From contig NZ_VIFM01000001.1 in NCBI RefSeq assembly GCF_006636215.1, positions 1 to 64,000 of the forward strand: 64,000 bases of DNA. The letters run 5' to 3'. The position numbers and the translations under genes are program-made. Position 1 is the stretch's first letter. Each line of letters starts with the position of its first letter. This DNA comes from Myxococcus llanfairpwllgwyngyllgogerychwyrndrobwllllantysiliogogogochensis. Its GTDB lineage: Bacteria > Myxococcota > Myxococcia > Myxococcales > Myxococcaceae. Below are positions 39,364 through 51,557 of this stretch, piece by piece. The notes beneath the pieces were generated by a model. The model did no database searches. It was not told the DNA's origin and worked only from the letters and a program-made list of their open reading frames with translations.

Positions 39364-39399
39364 GCCCCATACATACCCATTGAGGTATATACCCGTCAA
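39363..39399 (-). promoter_or_regulatory. Promoter with ArsR operator in the spacer
   Basis: On the minus strand TTGACG (39399-39394) and TATGTA (39375-39370) are 18 bp apart. The dyad ATATACC / GGTATGT with a 6-nt centre (39390-39371) fills the spacer. The GTG start lies 7 bp after the -10 box, so the transcript would begin at or next to the start codon. Confidence 0.6.
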
Positions 39400-39507
39400 G
39401 GCATATTACTCGCCGTCGGCCGCCTGTCGACGTAGAAGCTGAGCGGCCGGACGGCCAGGCCGTTCGGATGTCCCACACCCCACCCCACTGCCGTTGGTTC
39501 CCAAGCC

Positions 39508-41880
<2,373 letters not shown>

Positions 41881-41898
41881 CCAGGGACCGTGGACCAC

Positions 41899-41925
41899 GG
41901 GGGCGCGGGTGATGACCGCGCCCCC
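41899..41925. terminator. Intrinsic-type hairpin after uvrA-like gene
   Basis: 10-bp perfect stem (GGGGGCGCGG / CCGCGCCCCC) with 7-nt loop, 18 bp after the stop and before a convergent gene end. Confidence 0.7.
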
Positions 41926-41955
41926 TCGCCGTTGATGTCGCTCCCCTTGAAGCCG

Positions 41956-44391
41956 CTACGCCTGACGCGGGGCGGGAAGCTCGTACCCTCTCAACTGGGC
42001 CCAGAGCACAAGCCCGTTCAGACTGTTGGGTGATTGAAGGATGGGTGCGGGTCCCAGGCTATCCGGCTTCAGCGATTCATCTTTCGGACTCTTGGCTGGG
42101 AACACTCCTTCCTTGTTGGCGTCGACCTCGTGGCACGCCTCAACCAGGGCCAGGACCTTGTCCTTGGGCAGCCCCTGCACGTAGTCCAGCATCGCTGTCG
42201 GATCGACACCGATGTGTCTTGCCAGCGCAGTGAGCACCGGCCCCACGCTGCGGCCATCCTCATCGGCATTGCGCAGGTGGTGGGCGACGCCATCCTGGGT
42301 GACACCGCCTCCCTTCAGGAAGTCCTCGGTGTGTTCGTTCTCGTGCTTGTTGGAGGCCCTCACCTTGTCGAGCTGACGGAACCCCCAGGCCGCTCCGACC
42401 GCCAGCACGATTCCCACACCAGTCAGGGCCAGACTTGCCGAGACGCCGACGAACCCTGTTGCAACCAACGCCATCTGACCCGCCGTCTGAGCCGCATAGA
42501 TGCCTGCCTTGGCGAGGTCTCCATCCTTCGCGGCCATCACCCCCTGCGCGAGGGTGATTCCCGCCCCCACTGCGCCAAGGAACTTGCCCGCGGCCCATCT
42601 GCTGCCGATCGCGGCGCCGGACTGAGGGGTGGCGCGGAAGAGCCCCGCCAGTGCTTCAACCTGCAGGGCGGCGCCCAACGTGGTGTTGATGGCGGTGAGG
42701 ACATTCGTGACGCTGGGATTATCGAACGCCTTGGGCACCGTCGTACCAACGCCCCATGCGGCGACCACGCCCCCCATCGATTGGAATGCCTTGGACAGAG
42801 GATCATTGAAAGCGAAAAGCCCCATGCCGCTGAGCCCATCGATGGCCCCGCGCAATGACTCGAGCGCGGTATTCAGTCCCGGGGGCAGGTTGACGCTGAA
42901 GGAGCCACCCGATGCGGGGTCGGGCACGGGATAGGCCGCCGCCTCGGTCTTCACGTTCTGAATCTTGGCGATGACATCGTTGAGTTGTTCCGGTTGCAGG
43001 CCAAACAGCGCCGCGTTCCTGCGAACACCCTCGAGCATCTCGTTGAACGCGTTCGGCTCCGAGCCGCCCGCGCCAGTCATGGTCTGTGCCGCGACGACAT
43101 TCAGCGACGTGGTCGCGAACTGCGTGAGAAACTCCTTCTCGTTGTCCGTCGTCTTGGCGATGGCGGGAACGTCTTTCAGGATGGTGTTCCCACCCGTGCC
43201 TTCCCGCTTGAAGAGCGCCTGCAGCTCCTGCTGGGCATCACCGCTCTGCTCAATCCGAGGGAACTGCTCGGCCACGAGCTTCTCGTTGGCCTTGATGATG
43301 TCGTCGGCGTGGTCCATGCCCTTCAGGTTCTCGGGCATCTCCTTGAGGGACTGGGCCGTCCGGACCATCTGCCCGCCGAGCTTCTCCAGCTCGTCGTATT
43401 CGGAGAACCCCTTCTTGTATTCGGTGATGGCATTCGTCAGCTCATCCTTGGTCATCAACGGGCCCCAAGCGTGAATCAGCTCCGCGAGCTTCCCGTTATG
43501 GTCTTCGACCTTCTTGGCCACATCCTTCATGTGGTCGTTGAAGGCCTTGGTCCCCTCCTTCACGTTCTCGAGGATATCGTCGGCCTGCTTGCCGCGCCCC
43601 GTCTCCGTGAGCTGGCGGCTGACCTCGAGCGAGAGGTTCGCGCCAGCACCATGGGTGACGGCGTTCCCCAGCGCCTCGTCGAACCGCCCGATGTCCTTCT
43701 GGTCGATGTTGCGGGTGATGGACGCGCCCACCGCCTGCAACACGTCCTGGTTCTTGCCATCCTTCACCGCGATGTTGGTCGCGGCGGCCAGGTCGGTCAC
43801 CACCTGGTCGTACTTCTTTTGAGGTTCGGCGATGAGCGAGGAGTCGAACTGCCCGCCATCGAGCTTCTTGGCCTGCTTGCCCAGCTCCTCGGTGATTTTG
43901 TCGACGGTCGGCTGGGCCGCGCGCAGGACTTCAGCGGCGACATCCGGAGGAGCGTTCTCGGTCTGCTTGCGCAGCTCGGCGGCGGCGGCCTCCGCGCCAC
44001 CCTTCGTGAACGCATCCGCGACCGCCTGGGCCTGGGTGGCACCAGGAGGTGGCGCGGGCGCGGCGGGCGGCGGCGGCAGTTCGGCCTTCGCCATGGCAGG
44101 CCCGGCGGGCGGCGCGGCCGGAGGCGCTTCCGCACCGGACAGGTTGACGAGAGGGCGCGCGTTGGCTTGGGGGACGAACTCATCACGAGCCCCCGCGAAC
44201 TCGGGCCTGTTCCTCGCCGTCGGGACCTTCGCGTCAGCAGCGGCAGCGGCGGCGGCCTTGGCCAGCTCGGCGGCGCGACGGGCCTCTTCGGCGCGACGGG
44301 CGGCCTCGGCGGCCTGCCGCTGGCGCTCCGCTTCGGCGGCCGCTGCCGCTGCATTCGGGTTCATTCCATTGGACGAGGGGATGGCGGACAT
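41956..44391 (-). CDS. Large Ala-rich coiled-coil protein with C-terminal hydrophobic region, function unknown
   Basis: 811 residues from ATG 44391 (GGAG about 7 nt upstream); the frame runs further up but without a better start. Residues about 10-50 are an Ala/Glu/Arg coiled coil (AAEAERQRQAAEAARRAEEA), then a Pro/Ala-rich linker, then a long helical region of about 400 residues rich in Lys/Glu/Gln. Near 640-730 there are glycine/alanine-rich hydrophobic segments (FLGAVGAGITLAQG, MALVATGFVGVSASLALTGVGI) and then a soluble tail ending ELPAPRQA. No signal peptide. The layout resembles effector or translocator proteins but I recognise no family. It is divergent from a kinase gene with 100 bp between starts, so the two may be co-regulated. 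Confidence 0.75.
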   Translation of the reverse strand: MSAIPSSNGMNPNAAAAAAEAERQRQAAEAARRAEEARRAAELAKAAAAAAADAKVPTARNRPEFAGARDEFVPQANARPLVNLSGAEAPPAAPPAGPAMAKAELPPPPAAPAPPPGATQAQAVADAFTKGGAEAAAAELRKQTENAPPDVAAEVLRAAQPTVDKITEELGKQAKKLDGGQFDSSLIAEPQKKYDQVVTDLAAATNIAVKDGKNQDVLQAVGASITRNIDQKDIGRFDEALGNAVTHGAGANLSLEVSRQLTETGRGKQADDILENVKEGTKAFNDHMKDVAKKVEDHNGKLAELIHAWGPLMTKDELTNAITEYKKGFSEYDELEKLGGQMVRTAQSLKEMPENLKGMDHADDIIKANEKLVAEQFPRIEQSGDAQQELQALFKREGTGGNTILKDVPAIAKTTDNEKEFLTQFATTSLNVVAAQTMTGAGGSEPNAFNEMLEGVRRNAALFGLQPEQLNDVIAKIQNVKTEAAAYPVPDPASGGSFSVNLPPGLNTALESLRGAIDGLSGMGLFAFNDPLSKAFQSMGGVVAAWGVGTTVPKAFDNPSVTNVLTAINTTLGAALQVEALAGLFRATPQSGAAIGSRWAAGKFLGAVGAGITLAQGVMAAKDGDLAKAGIYAAQTAGQMALVATGFVGVSASLALTGVGIVLAVGAAWGFRQLDKVRASNKHENEHTEDFLKGGGVTQDGVAHHLRNADEDGRSVGPVLTALARHIGVDPTAMLDYVQGLPKDKVLALVEACHEVDANKEGVFPAKSPKDESLKPDSLGPAPILQSPNSLNGLVLWAQLRGYELPAPRQA

Positions 44392-44491
44392 AGGGGGTCT
44401 CCGGGGGGCAGAGGGCTTCTTCCCAAAGAGGTCCCGAGCCCCAACGCCATCCCAGAAAAACGCATCACCGCTTCTGCTAGCCTTTCCAGGG

Positions 44492-47400
44492 ATGACGACG
44501 GAGTGCCCTGGCGAAACCACATTGAGCGACCTCCTCGCGGGGATGCTCGCGGCGGACCGTCGGGGCGCGGTCCTCGTCCATGTCGAGGGTTGCGTCGGGT
44601 GTCAGTGGGTCCTGGAGGCCTGTCGCACGTGGCCGCCCGAGGGCACGCCCTTGAAGCCCGGGGCGACCTTCGCGCGGTACGTGGTGGAGCGACAGCTCGG
44701 CGCGGGGGCCATGGGCGTGGTGTACGCCGCCAGGGACCCCTCGCTGGCGCGACAGGTCGCGCTCAAGGTCCTCCGCCCCGAGGGCCGTGAGGTCAAGGAG
44801 CTCCAGCAACGACTCCTCCAGGAAGCGCAGGCCCTCGCGCGCCTCTCCCATCCGAATGTCGTCACCATCCATGACGTGGGCACCCATGAGGACAGCGTGT
44901 TCCTCGCCATGGAGCTGGTGGAGGGCACCACGCTCGAAGAATGGCTCCGACAGGAGCGCCCCTGGCGGGAAGTGGTGCGCATCTTCCTGGAAGCGGGACG
45001 GGGCCTGGCCGCGGCACACGCCGTGGGGCTCGTGCATCGCGACTTCAAGCCCGCCAACGTCCTGGTGGGAGGCCAGGGCCGCGTCTACGTGACGGACTTT
45101 GGCGTCGCGCGCTCCATGCTCCGAGGAACGCTGCCTCCACCTCCCGAGGCCCTTCGCATCGAGGAGATTCCCCCTGGCCCCCTCACCCGCACTGGAGCCC
45201 TTCTCGGCACCCCGGCCTACATGGCGCCAGAGCTGCTGGACGGAGGGATTGCCGACGAGCGCTCCGACCAGTTCAGCTTCTGCGTCGCACTGCACGAGGC
45301 CCTCTACGGGGCCCGCCCTTTCGAGGGCGCCGACCTGGAGACGCTGGCCCGGTCCGCGCGCGAGGGAATCCTCCGGCCCGTGAAGGGCACGGTCCACGTT
45401 CCCGCGTGGATACGACGCGTGGTGCTGCGGGGCATCCAGGCGCGCCCCGAGGACCGGTTCCCCTCCATGGAGGCCCTGCTCGCGGCGCTGTCCCCTTCCC
45501 CCAGGCGCAACCGGGCCCGGGCCTGGGCCCTGCTCTCGCTGATGGTCCTGGTGGGTGCGGGCGCGGCATATCAGTGGGCCCATCGAAACGATGCGCGCTG
45601 CGAGCAGGAGGTGCAACGACTCACCTCGACGTGGAATCCCTCACGGCGGGAGAAGGTGCGGCAGGCTGTTCTCGCCACGAAGGCCCCTTATGCGGACACC
45701 GTCTGGGCACAGCTCGCCCCCGCGCTGGATGCATATGCCCAGCGCTGGCAGACGCTGCGTGGCGAGTCCTGCGCCGCGAGGAGCGACGACCTGTCGACGC
45801 CCGCCTGGCAGACCGCGACCTGTCTGGACGCCCGACTCTGGCGCTTCACCGCCACCGTCGAGGTGCTGGCGAAGGCGGACCCGCTGACCCTACAGAACGT
45901 GCCTCGGCTGCTCACCTCGCTCGAGGGGCTCGACGCGTGTCGGGACACTCCCGCGCTGGCCACGCGCCCGCAGCCCGCCGAGGCCATCCGGAGTCGCGTC
46001 GATGAGGTGCGAAGCAAGCTGGCCCAGGTCCAGGCCCTCCTCTTCGCCGGGCAGTACACGACCGCGCTCGCGCGGACGCCGGCCCTGACGGAGGCGCTGA
46101 AGGGGCTCGACTTCCGACCGCTGGAGGCGGAGGTCCTGCTCGTGCAGGGAGACCTGCTGGGGAAGTCCGGCAAGATGAAGGAGGCCGAGGCGACCCTCTA
46201 CAAGGCCGTGTACGCGGCGGAGGCGGGCGGTGACGACGAGTCGGTGGCCCGCGCCTGGGTGCTCCTCTTGTGGGTCGTCGGCAATGAACTGGCGCGCGTG
46301 GAGGACACGGAGCGCATCACCCAGCATGCCCGGGCCGCCGTGGAACGCGTGGGGAGGATGCGCTTCCCAGTCACCACCTCCGACATGCACCTGTGGCGCG
46401 CCGTGGTGCTCAGGCAGCGCGGCAAGCTGGAGCAGGCCGAAGCCGAAGCCCTCCAGGGGTTGGCCTTCTCCCGCGAGGCCCATGGTCCCGCCAGTCCCTA
46501 CACCGCGATGTTCCTGCTCGCGCTGGGACAGCTTCGCTACTCCCAGCAGCGAGGAGAAGAGGCCCTGACGCTCCACGAGGAGGCTCGCGCCATCCTCGAA
46601 TCCACGTTCGTTCCAGAGCACGCCACCCGCCTGTCGCTCGACAACAGCATCGCGTTGGACCAGTGGCTGCTGGGGCGGTACGAGCAGGCCATCGCCGGCT
46701 GGCGGAGAATCCTGACCATCCAGGAGCGAACCCAGGCACCGGAGCACGTCGCCCTCGCATCGCCCCTGCTCAACCTGGGAGCGCGCCTGCGGGTCGAAGG
46801 GCAGTTGGACGAAGCCCGGGGTCACCTCGAACGGGCGCTCGCCATTCTCGAGAAGGCCCATGGCCCCAATCATCCACGGGTGGCCGCGGCGCTGGAGGCG
46901 CTCGCCTTGCTGGAGCTGGATGCGGGCCAGCTCGAACGAGCGCTCGCCTACTGCGAGCAATCCCTGACGCGCATCCGGAACGTCCTCGGGCCCGAGTCTC
47001 CACGCAACGCCATGCCGCTCTTGATACGCGGACAGATACACCTCGCGGCGGGCCGCTTCGCGACCGCGAAGAAAGACCTGCGAGACTCGCTCGAGCTCGC
47101 GGAGAAAGAGCACGGCAAGGACAGCGTCCTGTCCACGGACATGCACATCTGGCTGGGCAACACGGCGCTGGCCTCGGGCCAGCCGCGAGAAGCCATGGTG
47201 CACTGTCAACGGGCCCTGGCCATCGACGAGAAGGACTCCGCGCTGCAACAACTCCGCGACGTGGCGCTGGAGCTCACGTGCGTCGCGGAGGCGCGGCTCG
47301 CGCTGAAAGAGCCGGCGCAAGCGCTGCCCCTGCTCGAGAGAGCGTGGGACATCCACACGCGGCACCCGCCCCTGGACCCACTGGACGCGGGCCGTGGCGC

Positions 47401-47566
47401 CTTCCTGCTGGCCCGCGCCGTGGCGGAGCAACACCCATCTCCGGACCTCGCCCGCGCTGCACGACTCACCGAGGAAGCCAGGGCCCGCCTGGGCAGGCTG
47501 GGAGTCCGGGCCGCTCCAGAGCTGCGCAACCTGATGGCGCGACAACGGCTCGAGGCCTCGCGATGA
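44492..47566 (+). CDS. Ser/Thr protein kinase with anti-sigma-like N-terminus, one TM helix and TPR C-terminus
   Basis: 1,024 residues from ATG 44492; the longer upstream frame overlaps the divergent gene and is not used. Residues 30-37 read HVEGCVGC, an HxxxCxxC as in zf-HC2 anti-sigma domains. Kinase about 63-330: G-loop GAGAMGVVY, Lys92, HRDFKPANV (Asp184), DFG (Asp202), GTPAYMAPE. TM helix about 343-363, then about 650 residues of TPR-like helices with several NLG/LGxRL motifs. The stop overlaps the start of a sigma-factor gene (ATGA). Likely role: a membrane kinase that senses through the TPR part and controls that sigma factor, combining anti-sigma and kinase features. The control link is inference. 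Confidence 0.88.
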   Translation: MTTECPGETTLSDLLAGMLAADRRGAVLVHVEGCVGCQWVLEACRTWPPEGTPLKPGATFARYVVERQLGAGAMGVVYAARDPSLARQVALKVLRPEGREVKELQQRLLQEAQALARLSHPNVVTIHDVGTHEDSVFLAMELVEGTTLEEWLRQERPWREVVRIFLEAGRGLAAAHAVGLVHRDFKPANVLVGGQGRVYVTDFGVARSMLRGTLPPPPEALRIEEIPPGPLTRTGALLGTPAYMAPELLDGGIADERSDQFSFCVALHEALYGARPFEGADLETLARSAREGILRPVKGTVHVPAWIRRVVLRGIQARPEDRFPSMEALLAALSPSPRRNRARAWALLSLMVLVGAGAAYQWAHRNDARCEQEVQRLTSTWNPSRREKVRQAVLATKAPYADTVWAQLAPALDAYAQRWQTLRGESCAARSDDLSTPAWQTATCLDARLWRFTATVEVLAKADPLTLQNVPRLLTSLEGLDACRDTPALATRPQPAEAIRSRVDEVRSKLAQVQALLFAGQYTTALARTPALTEALKGLDFRPLEAEVLLVQGDLLGKSGKMKEAEATLYKAVYAAEAGGDDESVARAWVLLLWVVGNELARVEDTERITQHARAAVERVGRMRFPVTTSDMHLWRAVVLRQRGKLEQAEAEALQGLAFSREAHGPASPYTAMFLLALGQLRYSQQRGEEALTLHEEARAILESTFVPEHATRLSLDNSIALDQWLLGRYEQAIAGWRRILTIQERTQAPEHVALASPLLNLGARLRVEGQLDEARGHLERALAILEKAHGPNHPRVAAALEALALLELDAGQLERALAYCEQSLTRIRNVLGPESPRNAMPLLIRGQIHLAAGRFATAKKDLRDSLELAEKEHGKDSVLSTDMHIWLGNTALASGQPREAMVHCQRALAIDEKDSALQQLRDVALELTCVAEARLALKEPAQALPLLERAWDIHTRHPPLDPLDAGRGAFLLARAVAEQHPSPDLARAARLTEEARARLGRLGVRAAPELRNLMARQRLEASR

Positions 47567-48450
47567 CGAGCCCGGCCCTCGTGCTCGCCGCGTGGCTCCG
47601 AGCAGAGCTGCCGCCCGCGAAGGCCGCCCTCCTCGACGATGTGGACGGGCTGGAGCCGCTCCTGGAGCGACACGTCGCCTCCGCACGGGAGGCCTGGCCC
47701 GAGCTGGCGCTCGATATCCCCACGTTCCTTCGGCACATGGCCCGGCATCTGCCGGCGGAGAATGCGCCGGAAGTGCTCCGCCAGTTGCATGCGAGCGACC
47801 TGTATCTCGCCTGCGCCTGCGCCGCCGGGGAAGAATCCGCGCTGCGGGGCTTCGAGCGGCACGTCCTGCGACGGATTCCCGAACGCATCCACACCCTTCC
47901 CCGGGACGTGGTGGACGAAGCGCTCCAACAGCTCCGCGAGCAGTTGCTGTTGGGCCGGGCGGACACGCCCGCGAGGATCGCGAGCTATTCAGGCCGAGGG
48001 CCGCTCCTGGCCTGGGTGACCATCTCCGCGGCCCGACTCGCCGCGGGGCTCGCGAACCGGGAGGGCCATACTCCCTTCTCCGAAAAGTCTCCGGACACCT
48101 ACGTCCAGCTCCTCACGCCCGGAGACCCCGAGCTGGAGTTGCTACGAAAGGATTCGAGGACCATCGTCGCGGACGTGCTCCGCAAGGCATTGGCCGCCAT
48201 GCCTGGACCGGAGCGCGCACTGCTGCGCCTGCACCACCTCCATGGCTACAACATGACCCAGCTCGCCACCGTCTTCGGAGACTCCCGCTCCGGCATCGCG
48301 CGCAGGGTGCTGCTGGCCCGTGGGCGGCTGCTGAAGCTCACTCGCGCGGAGCTGGCTTCGCGACTTCGTCTCGACGACACCCAGCTCGAGAGCTTCCTGG
48401 GCTTGATTCGCAGTCGCCTGGACTTGAGCTTGAGCAACCTCATGATTTGA
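47563..48450 (+). CDS. Sigma-70 family factor, Myxococcales Sig-70_gmx1 type
   Basis: 295 residues, start overlapping the kinase stop by 4 bp (ATGA). The middle has SYSGRGPLLAWVTISAARLA, a region-2-like signature of the gmx1 group. Region 4 follows: LAAMPGPERALLRLHHLHGYN, TQLATVFGDSRSGIARRV and a C-terminal SRLDLSLSNLM also seen in the paralogue at 51.6 kb. Coupled translation with the kinase suggests a fixed stoichiometry, as for sigma/anti-sigma pairs. Target promoters are unknown. Confidence 0.87.
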   Translation: MTSPALVLAAWLRAELPPAKAALLDDVDGLEPLLERHVASAREAWPELALDIPTFLRHMARHLPAENAPEVLRQLHASDLYLACACAAGEESALRGFERHVLRRIPERIHTLPRDVVDEALQQLREQLLLGRADTPARIASYSGRGPLLAWVTISAARLAAGLANREGHTPFSEKSPDTYVQLLTPGDPELELLRKDSRTIVADVLRKALAAMPGPERALLRLHHLHGYNMTQLATVFGDSRSGIARRVLLARGRLLKLTRAELASRLRLDDTQLESFLGLIRSRLDLSLSNLMI

Positions 48451-48476
48451 GGGTGGGGGCCCTACTCAGGCGTTCC

Positions 48477-51400
48477 TCATCCATCATCCACGTCCCCGCG
48501 ACAGCGCCCCAGCTCGGCCCGCGCCTCCGCCGTCTCCTGCGCATAGGCCTTGCTCCAGGTGGACAGCTCCTCCCAGGCGCGCCGAGCCTCCACGCAGGCC
48601 TCCTCCACCGCACCCGTCAGCCGGAGCGCCCGCGCGAGCCGACGACGCACTCTTGGGACACGCGCGGAGACCACCTGCCGCGCCGTGAGCACCTCCAGCG
48701 CGGTGCGCAGCGGCGCCAGGGCCTCGGAGGGCTGGCCCCGCGCGAGGTGGACGTCCCCCAAGAGGAGCAACGCCTCGATGCGCTCGGACGACGAAGGCCC
48801 CAAGTCATTCTCCATGCTCACGAGCGCCCGCTCCACATGCCCCCGGGCCTCGTCCACCCGCCCCAGGAAGAGGAGGGCATCCGCCAGGGCTCGCAGCCCC
48901 GCGCCATCCACCTCGCCCTTGGCGACCAGGGGCGCCTGGAGCAAGACGCCGCGCGCATGAAAACCTCGCGCCTCGTCCGGACGCCCCAGCAGACGCAGCA
49001 ACCTGCCCACCTCGTGGACGTCCAAGGCCACCTCCGGGTGTGAGGCGCCGTAGACGCGCTCGCGATGCGCCAGGACGCGTCGCACGTGCGCCAGCTCCAG
49101 CGGACGCTCACCCTGCTCTCCCAGGACGCCGAGCCGGTTCGACTCCATCCCCATCAGCACCGGACTGTCCGCGGCCACGCTCGCGCGCGCTACCGCCCAG
49201 CTCTCCTCCGCGGCCTTGCGCGCCTGGGCCCCATGTCCCCACTCGAAGTAGACGAGGGCCAGGTTGGACAACGTCCGGGCCACCGACAGGTTCTCCTCGC
49301 CCAGCGTCCGGCGAAGGATTCCGAGCGCCCGTTGGAGGACCGCCTCGGCCCTCGTCAACTCACCCAGCAGGGCCAGGGTGCCACCCAGGTTCGCCAGGGC
49401 CCGACCCGTGTCCCGGTGCACCGGACCAAAGTGCTCCTCATGGAGCCGCAGCGCCTCCTCCTGCCAATGCTTCGCCTCCAGCAGGCGCCCCTGTTGCCGG
49501 GCCAGCAGGCCCAGCCGACCACTCAGCTCCGCACGCGCGTGCGTCTGTCCGCGCGTGGTGACGGTCTCCAGCGACGCACGCAAGAGCGGCTCCGCCTCCG
49601 AGAAGCGGCCCTCCTGCTCCAGCAGCTCCGCCTGCACGTTGTCCAACATCGTGTCCAGCTCGGCGTCACGCAGCGTCTCCGCCACGGCACGGGCGCGCTG
49701 GAGGAAGGGCCACGCCTCCGGGGTGCGCCCCAAGCCATATCCATGCAGCCAGGCCTGCGACTTCAGCACCCGCGCGAGCACACCCAGGTGTCGCCCCGCC
49801 TCGGCCGCCAGCGAGCCCTGGGCCAGCGACGCTCGCGCGTCCTCGAACGCTCCCGCATCCTCCTGCAACAGCGCGCAGAGCTGATGCGCCTCCGCTTCCA
49901 GGGGTCGATGCCGGGTGGCGAGCGCGCGCTCCCGGGCAGGCAGCGCGATTCGCAGCGCCTCCGGTGTATGCCCCGCGAGCAGCTCCGCGTTCGCCCGCGC
50001 CAGCTCCGTGCGCACCGCGTCCACCTCCGCGCGCACCCTCGGGTCTTCCGGTGGAGACACGGCCTCCTGCAACGTGCGCACGTCCGCGCAGCGGCCCACG
50101 CCGCCAATCGAGGCGCCCAGCCCGAAGCCCCGCTCCACCGTCCGCGCGTCCGCTCCCTGCAGCACCACCGTCAGCCGAGACAGCTCTCCCAGCCGCTGGT
50201 CCAGACACGTCATCCGAAGCCCGAGCACTGCCTCCGACTGCTCACCGAAGACGCGAGTCGCCTCGCACGCGGACTGATGCGCGTGCATCCAGTCCCGGGT
50301 CCACCGCTCCAGTGATGAGGCCACGGCCTGGAACGAGGCTTCGGCAGAAGGGTCCTCCGTCCTCAGGAAGGCCAGATGTGTGGACTCACGCACGGACACA
50401 TCCCAGATGCCCGCGAGGTGCCGCTCACTGCCCTGACAGAGTTCGCTCGGTGGCGCCGCTGAAGGCCCCAGCACGACGAACCCCAGCCCCACCACGCCTC
50501 CCGCGAGCACAGCCGTGGCGGCGATGCGCTTCCAGGCCACCACCTCCCGTGAGAGCTGGGCCCGCAGCACCTGCATGGACTCGAAACGCCGCGACGGGTC
50601 CACGGAGAGTCCACGCCGGACCACGGCCTTGAGCCACGAGGGCACGCCCCGCGTCTCGGGACGAACCTCCTGGCGCTGCATGGACGACAGGAGTTCCTCG
50701 CGCGTGGCGCCCTCGAAGGGCCGCTGCCCGTTGAGCGCCTCGTAGAGCGCGACGCAGAAGGCAAACTGGTCCGAGCGAGCATCCCCCCGCTCTCCGCGGA
50801 GCTGCTCCGGCGCGCCATACGCGAGCGTCCCCAGGAACGCCCCGGTGACAGTGAGCGACTCTCCACCAGGGACTGGAGCCTCGTCTTCTCGAAGAGGCTC
50901 CAGGGCACCCGCCGCGTTGGCCAGGCCGAAGTCGGTGATGCGCACCTGACCATCGCGCGTCAGCAGGACGTTGTCGGGCTTGAAGTCGCGGTGGATGATG
51001 CCCAGCGCGTGCGTCGCCGCGATCCCATCCGCCGCCTGGATGAAGCGCGCGAGGATTTCCCGGCGCGTGCGCGGCTTCTCCGCCAACCACCGCCGGAGCG
51101 TGCCGCCCTCGACCAACTCCATGACCAGGAAGAGCTGCCCCTGGAACTCGCCCACGTCGTGCAAGTGGGCAACATGGGGATGCGACAGCCGGGCCATCGT
51201 GCGGGCCTCGCGCTCCAGTCGCTGACGCGCCTGGGCCAGGGAGTCCACCCCCAGCCTCGCGAGGTTCAGCAGCTTGAGCGCCACCTTGCGGTCCAGCTCC
51301 GGGTCATAGGCGGCATGGACGCGCCCCATGCCTCCTTCGCCAAGCAGACCGAGCACCATGTACCGCCCCACGCGCGCGCCGGAGACGAGCAGCCCCGTGT

Positions 51401-51557
51401 CGACCAGCGGTGGAGGCGCCTCGAGTCCGCCCAGCGCGGCGAGCACGCTCCGGCACTCCGAGCAGCCCGCGACATGCTGGCGCACGACCGCCGTGCCCTC
51501 CGAGTCCAACGCGCCATTCGCATAACCCGAGAGCGTGTTCTCGTCCGGGCAGCTCAT
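48477..51557 (-). CDS. Ser/Thr protein kinase with zf-HC2 N-terminus, TM helix and TPR C-terminus (paralogue)
   Basis: 1,026 residues. N-terminal HVAGCSEC (28-35) is a clear HxxxCxxC anti-sigma zinc finger. Kinase about 66-335: GEGGMGRVH, Lys95, HRDFKPDNV (Asp191), DFG (Asp209), GTLAYGAPEQL. TM about 344-364. The C-terminus is TPR-rich (ALANLGGTLALLGELTRAEAV, LSNLALVYFEWG). It follows its sigma gene with a 4-bp overlap, the opposite gene order to the + strand pair, and ends 26 bp from that pair's sigma gene. Confidence 0.9.
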   Translation of the reverse strand: MSCPDENTLSGYANGALDSEGTAVVRQHVAGCSECRSVLAALGGLEAPPPLVDTGLLVSGARVGRYMVLGLLGEGGMGRVHAAYDPELDRKVALKLLNLARLGVDSLAQARQRLEREARTMARLSHPHVAHLHDVGEFQGQLFLVMELVEGGTLRRWLAEKPRTRREILARFIQAADGIAATHALGIIHRDFKPDNVLLTRDGQVRITDFGLANAAGALEPLREDEAPVPGGESLTVTGAFLGTLAYGAPEQLRGERGDARSDQFAFCVALYEALNGQRPFEGATREELLSSMQRQEVRPETRGVPSWLKAVVRRGLSVDPSRRFESMQVLRAQLSREVVAWKRIAATAVLAGGVVGLGFVVLGPSAAPPSELCQGSERHLAGIWDVSVRESTHLAFLRTEDPSAEASFQAVASSLERWTRDWMHAHQSACEATRVFGEQSEAVLGLRMTCLDQRLGELSRLTVVLQGADARTVERGFGLGASIGGVGRCADVRTLQEAVSPPEDPRVRAEVDAVRTELARANAELLAGHTPEALRIALPARERALATRHRPLEAEAHQLCALLQEDAGAFEDARASLAQGSLAAEAGRHLGVLARVLKSQAWLHGYGLGRTPEAWPFLQRARAVAETLRDAELDTMLDNVQAELLEQEGRFSEAEPLLRASLETVTTRGQTHARAELSGRLGLLARQQGRLLEAKHWQEEALRLHEEHFGPVHRDTGRALANLGGTLALLGELTRAEAVLQRALGILRRTLGEENLSVARTLSNLALVYFEWGHGAQARKAAEESWAVARASVAADSPVLMGMESNRLGVLGEQGERPLELAHVRRVLAHRERVYGASHPEVALDVHEVGRLLRLLGRPDEARGFHARGVLLQAPLVAKGEVDGAGLRALADALLFLGRVDEARGHVERALVSMENDLGPSSSERIEALLLLGDVHLARGQPSEALAPLRTALEVLTARQVVSARVPRVRRRLARALRLTGAVEEACVEARRAWEELSTWSKAYAQETAEARAELGRCRGDVDDG

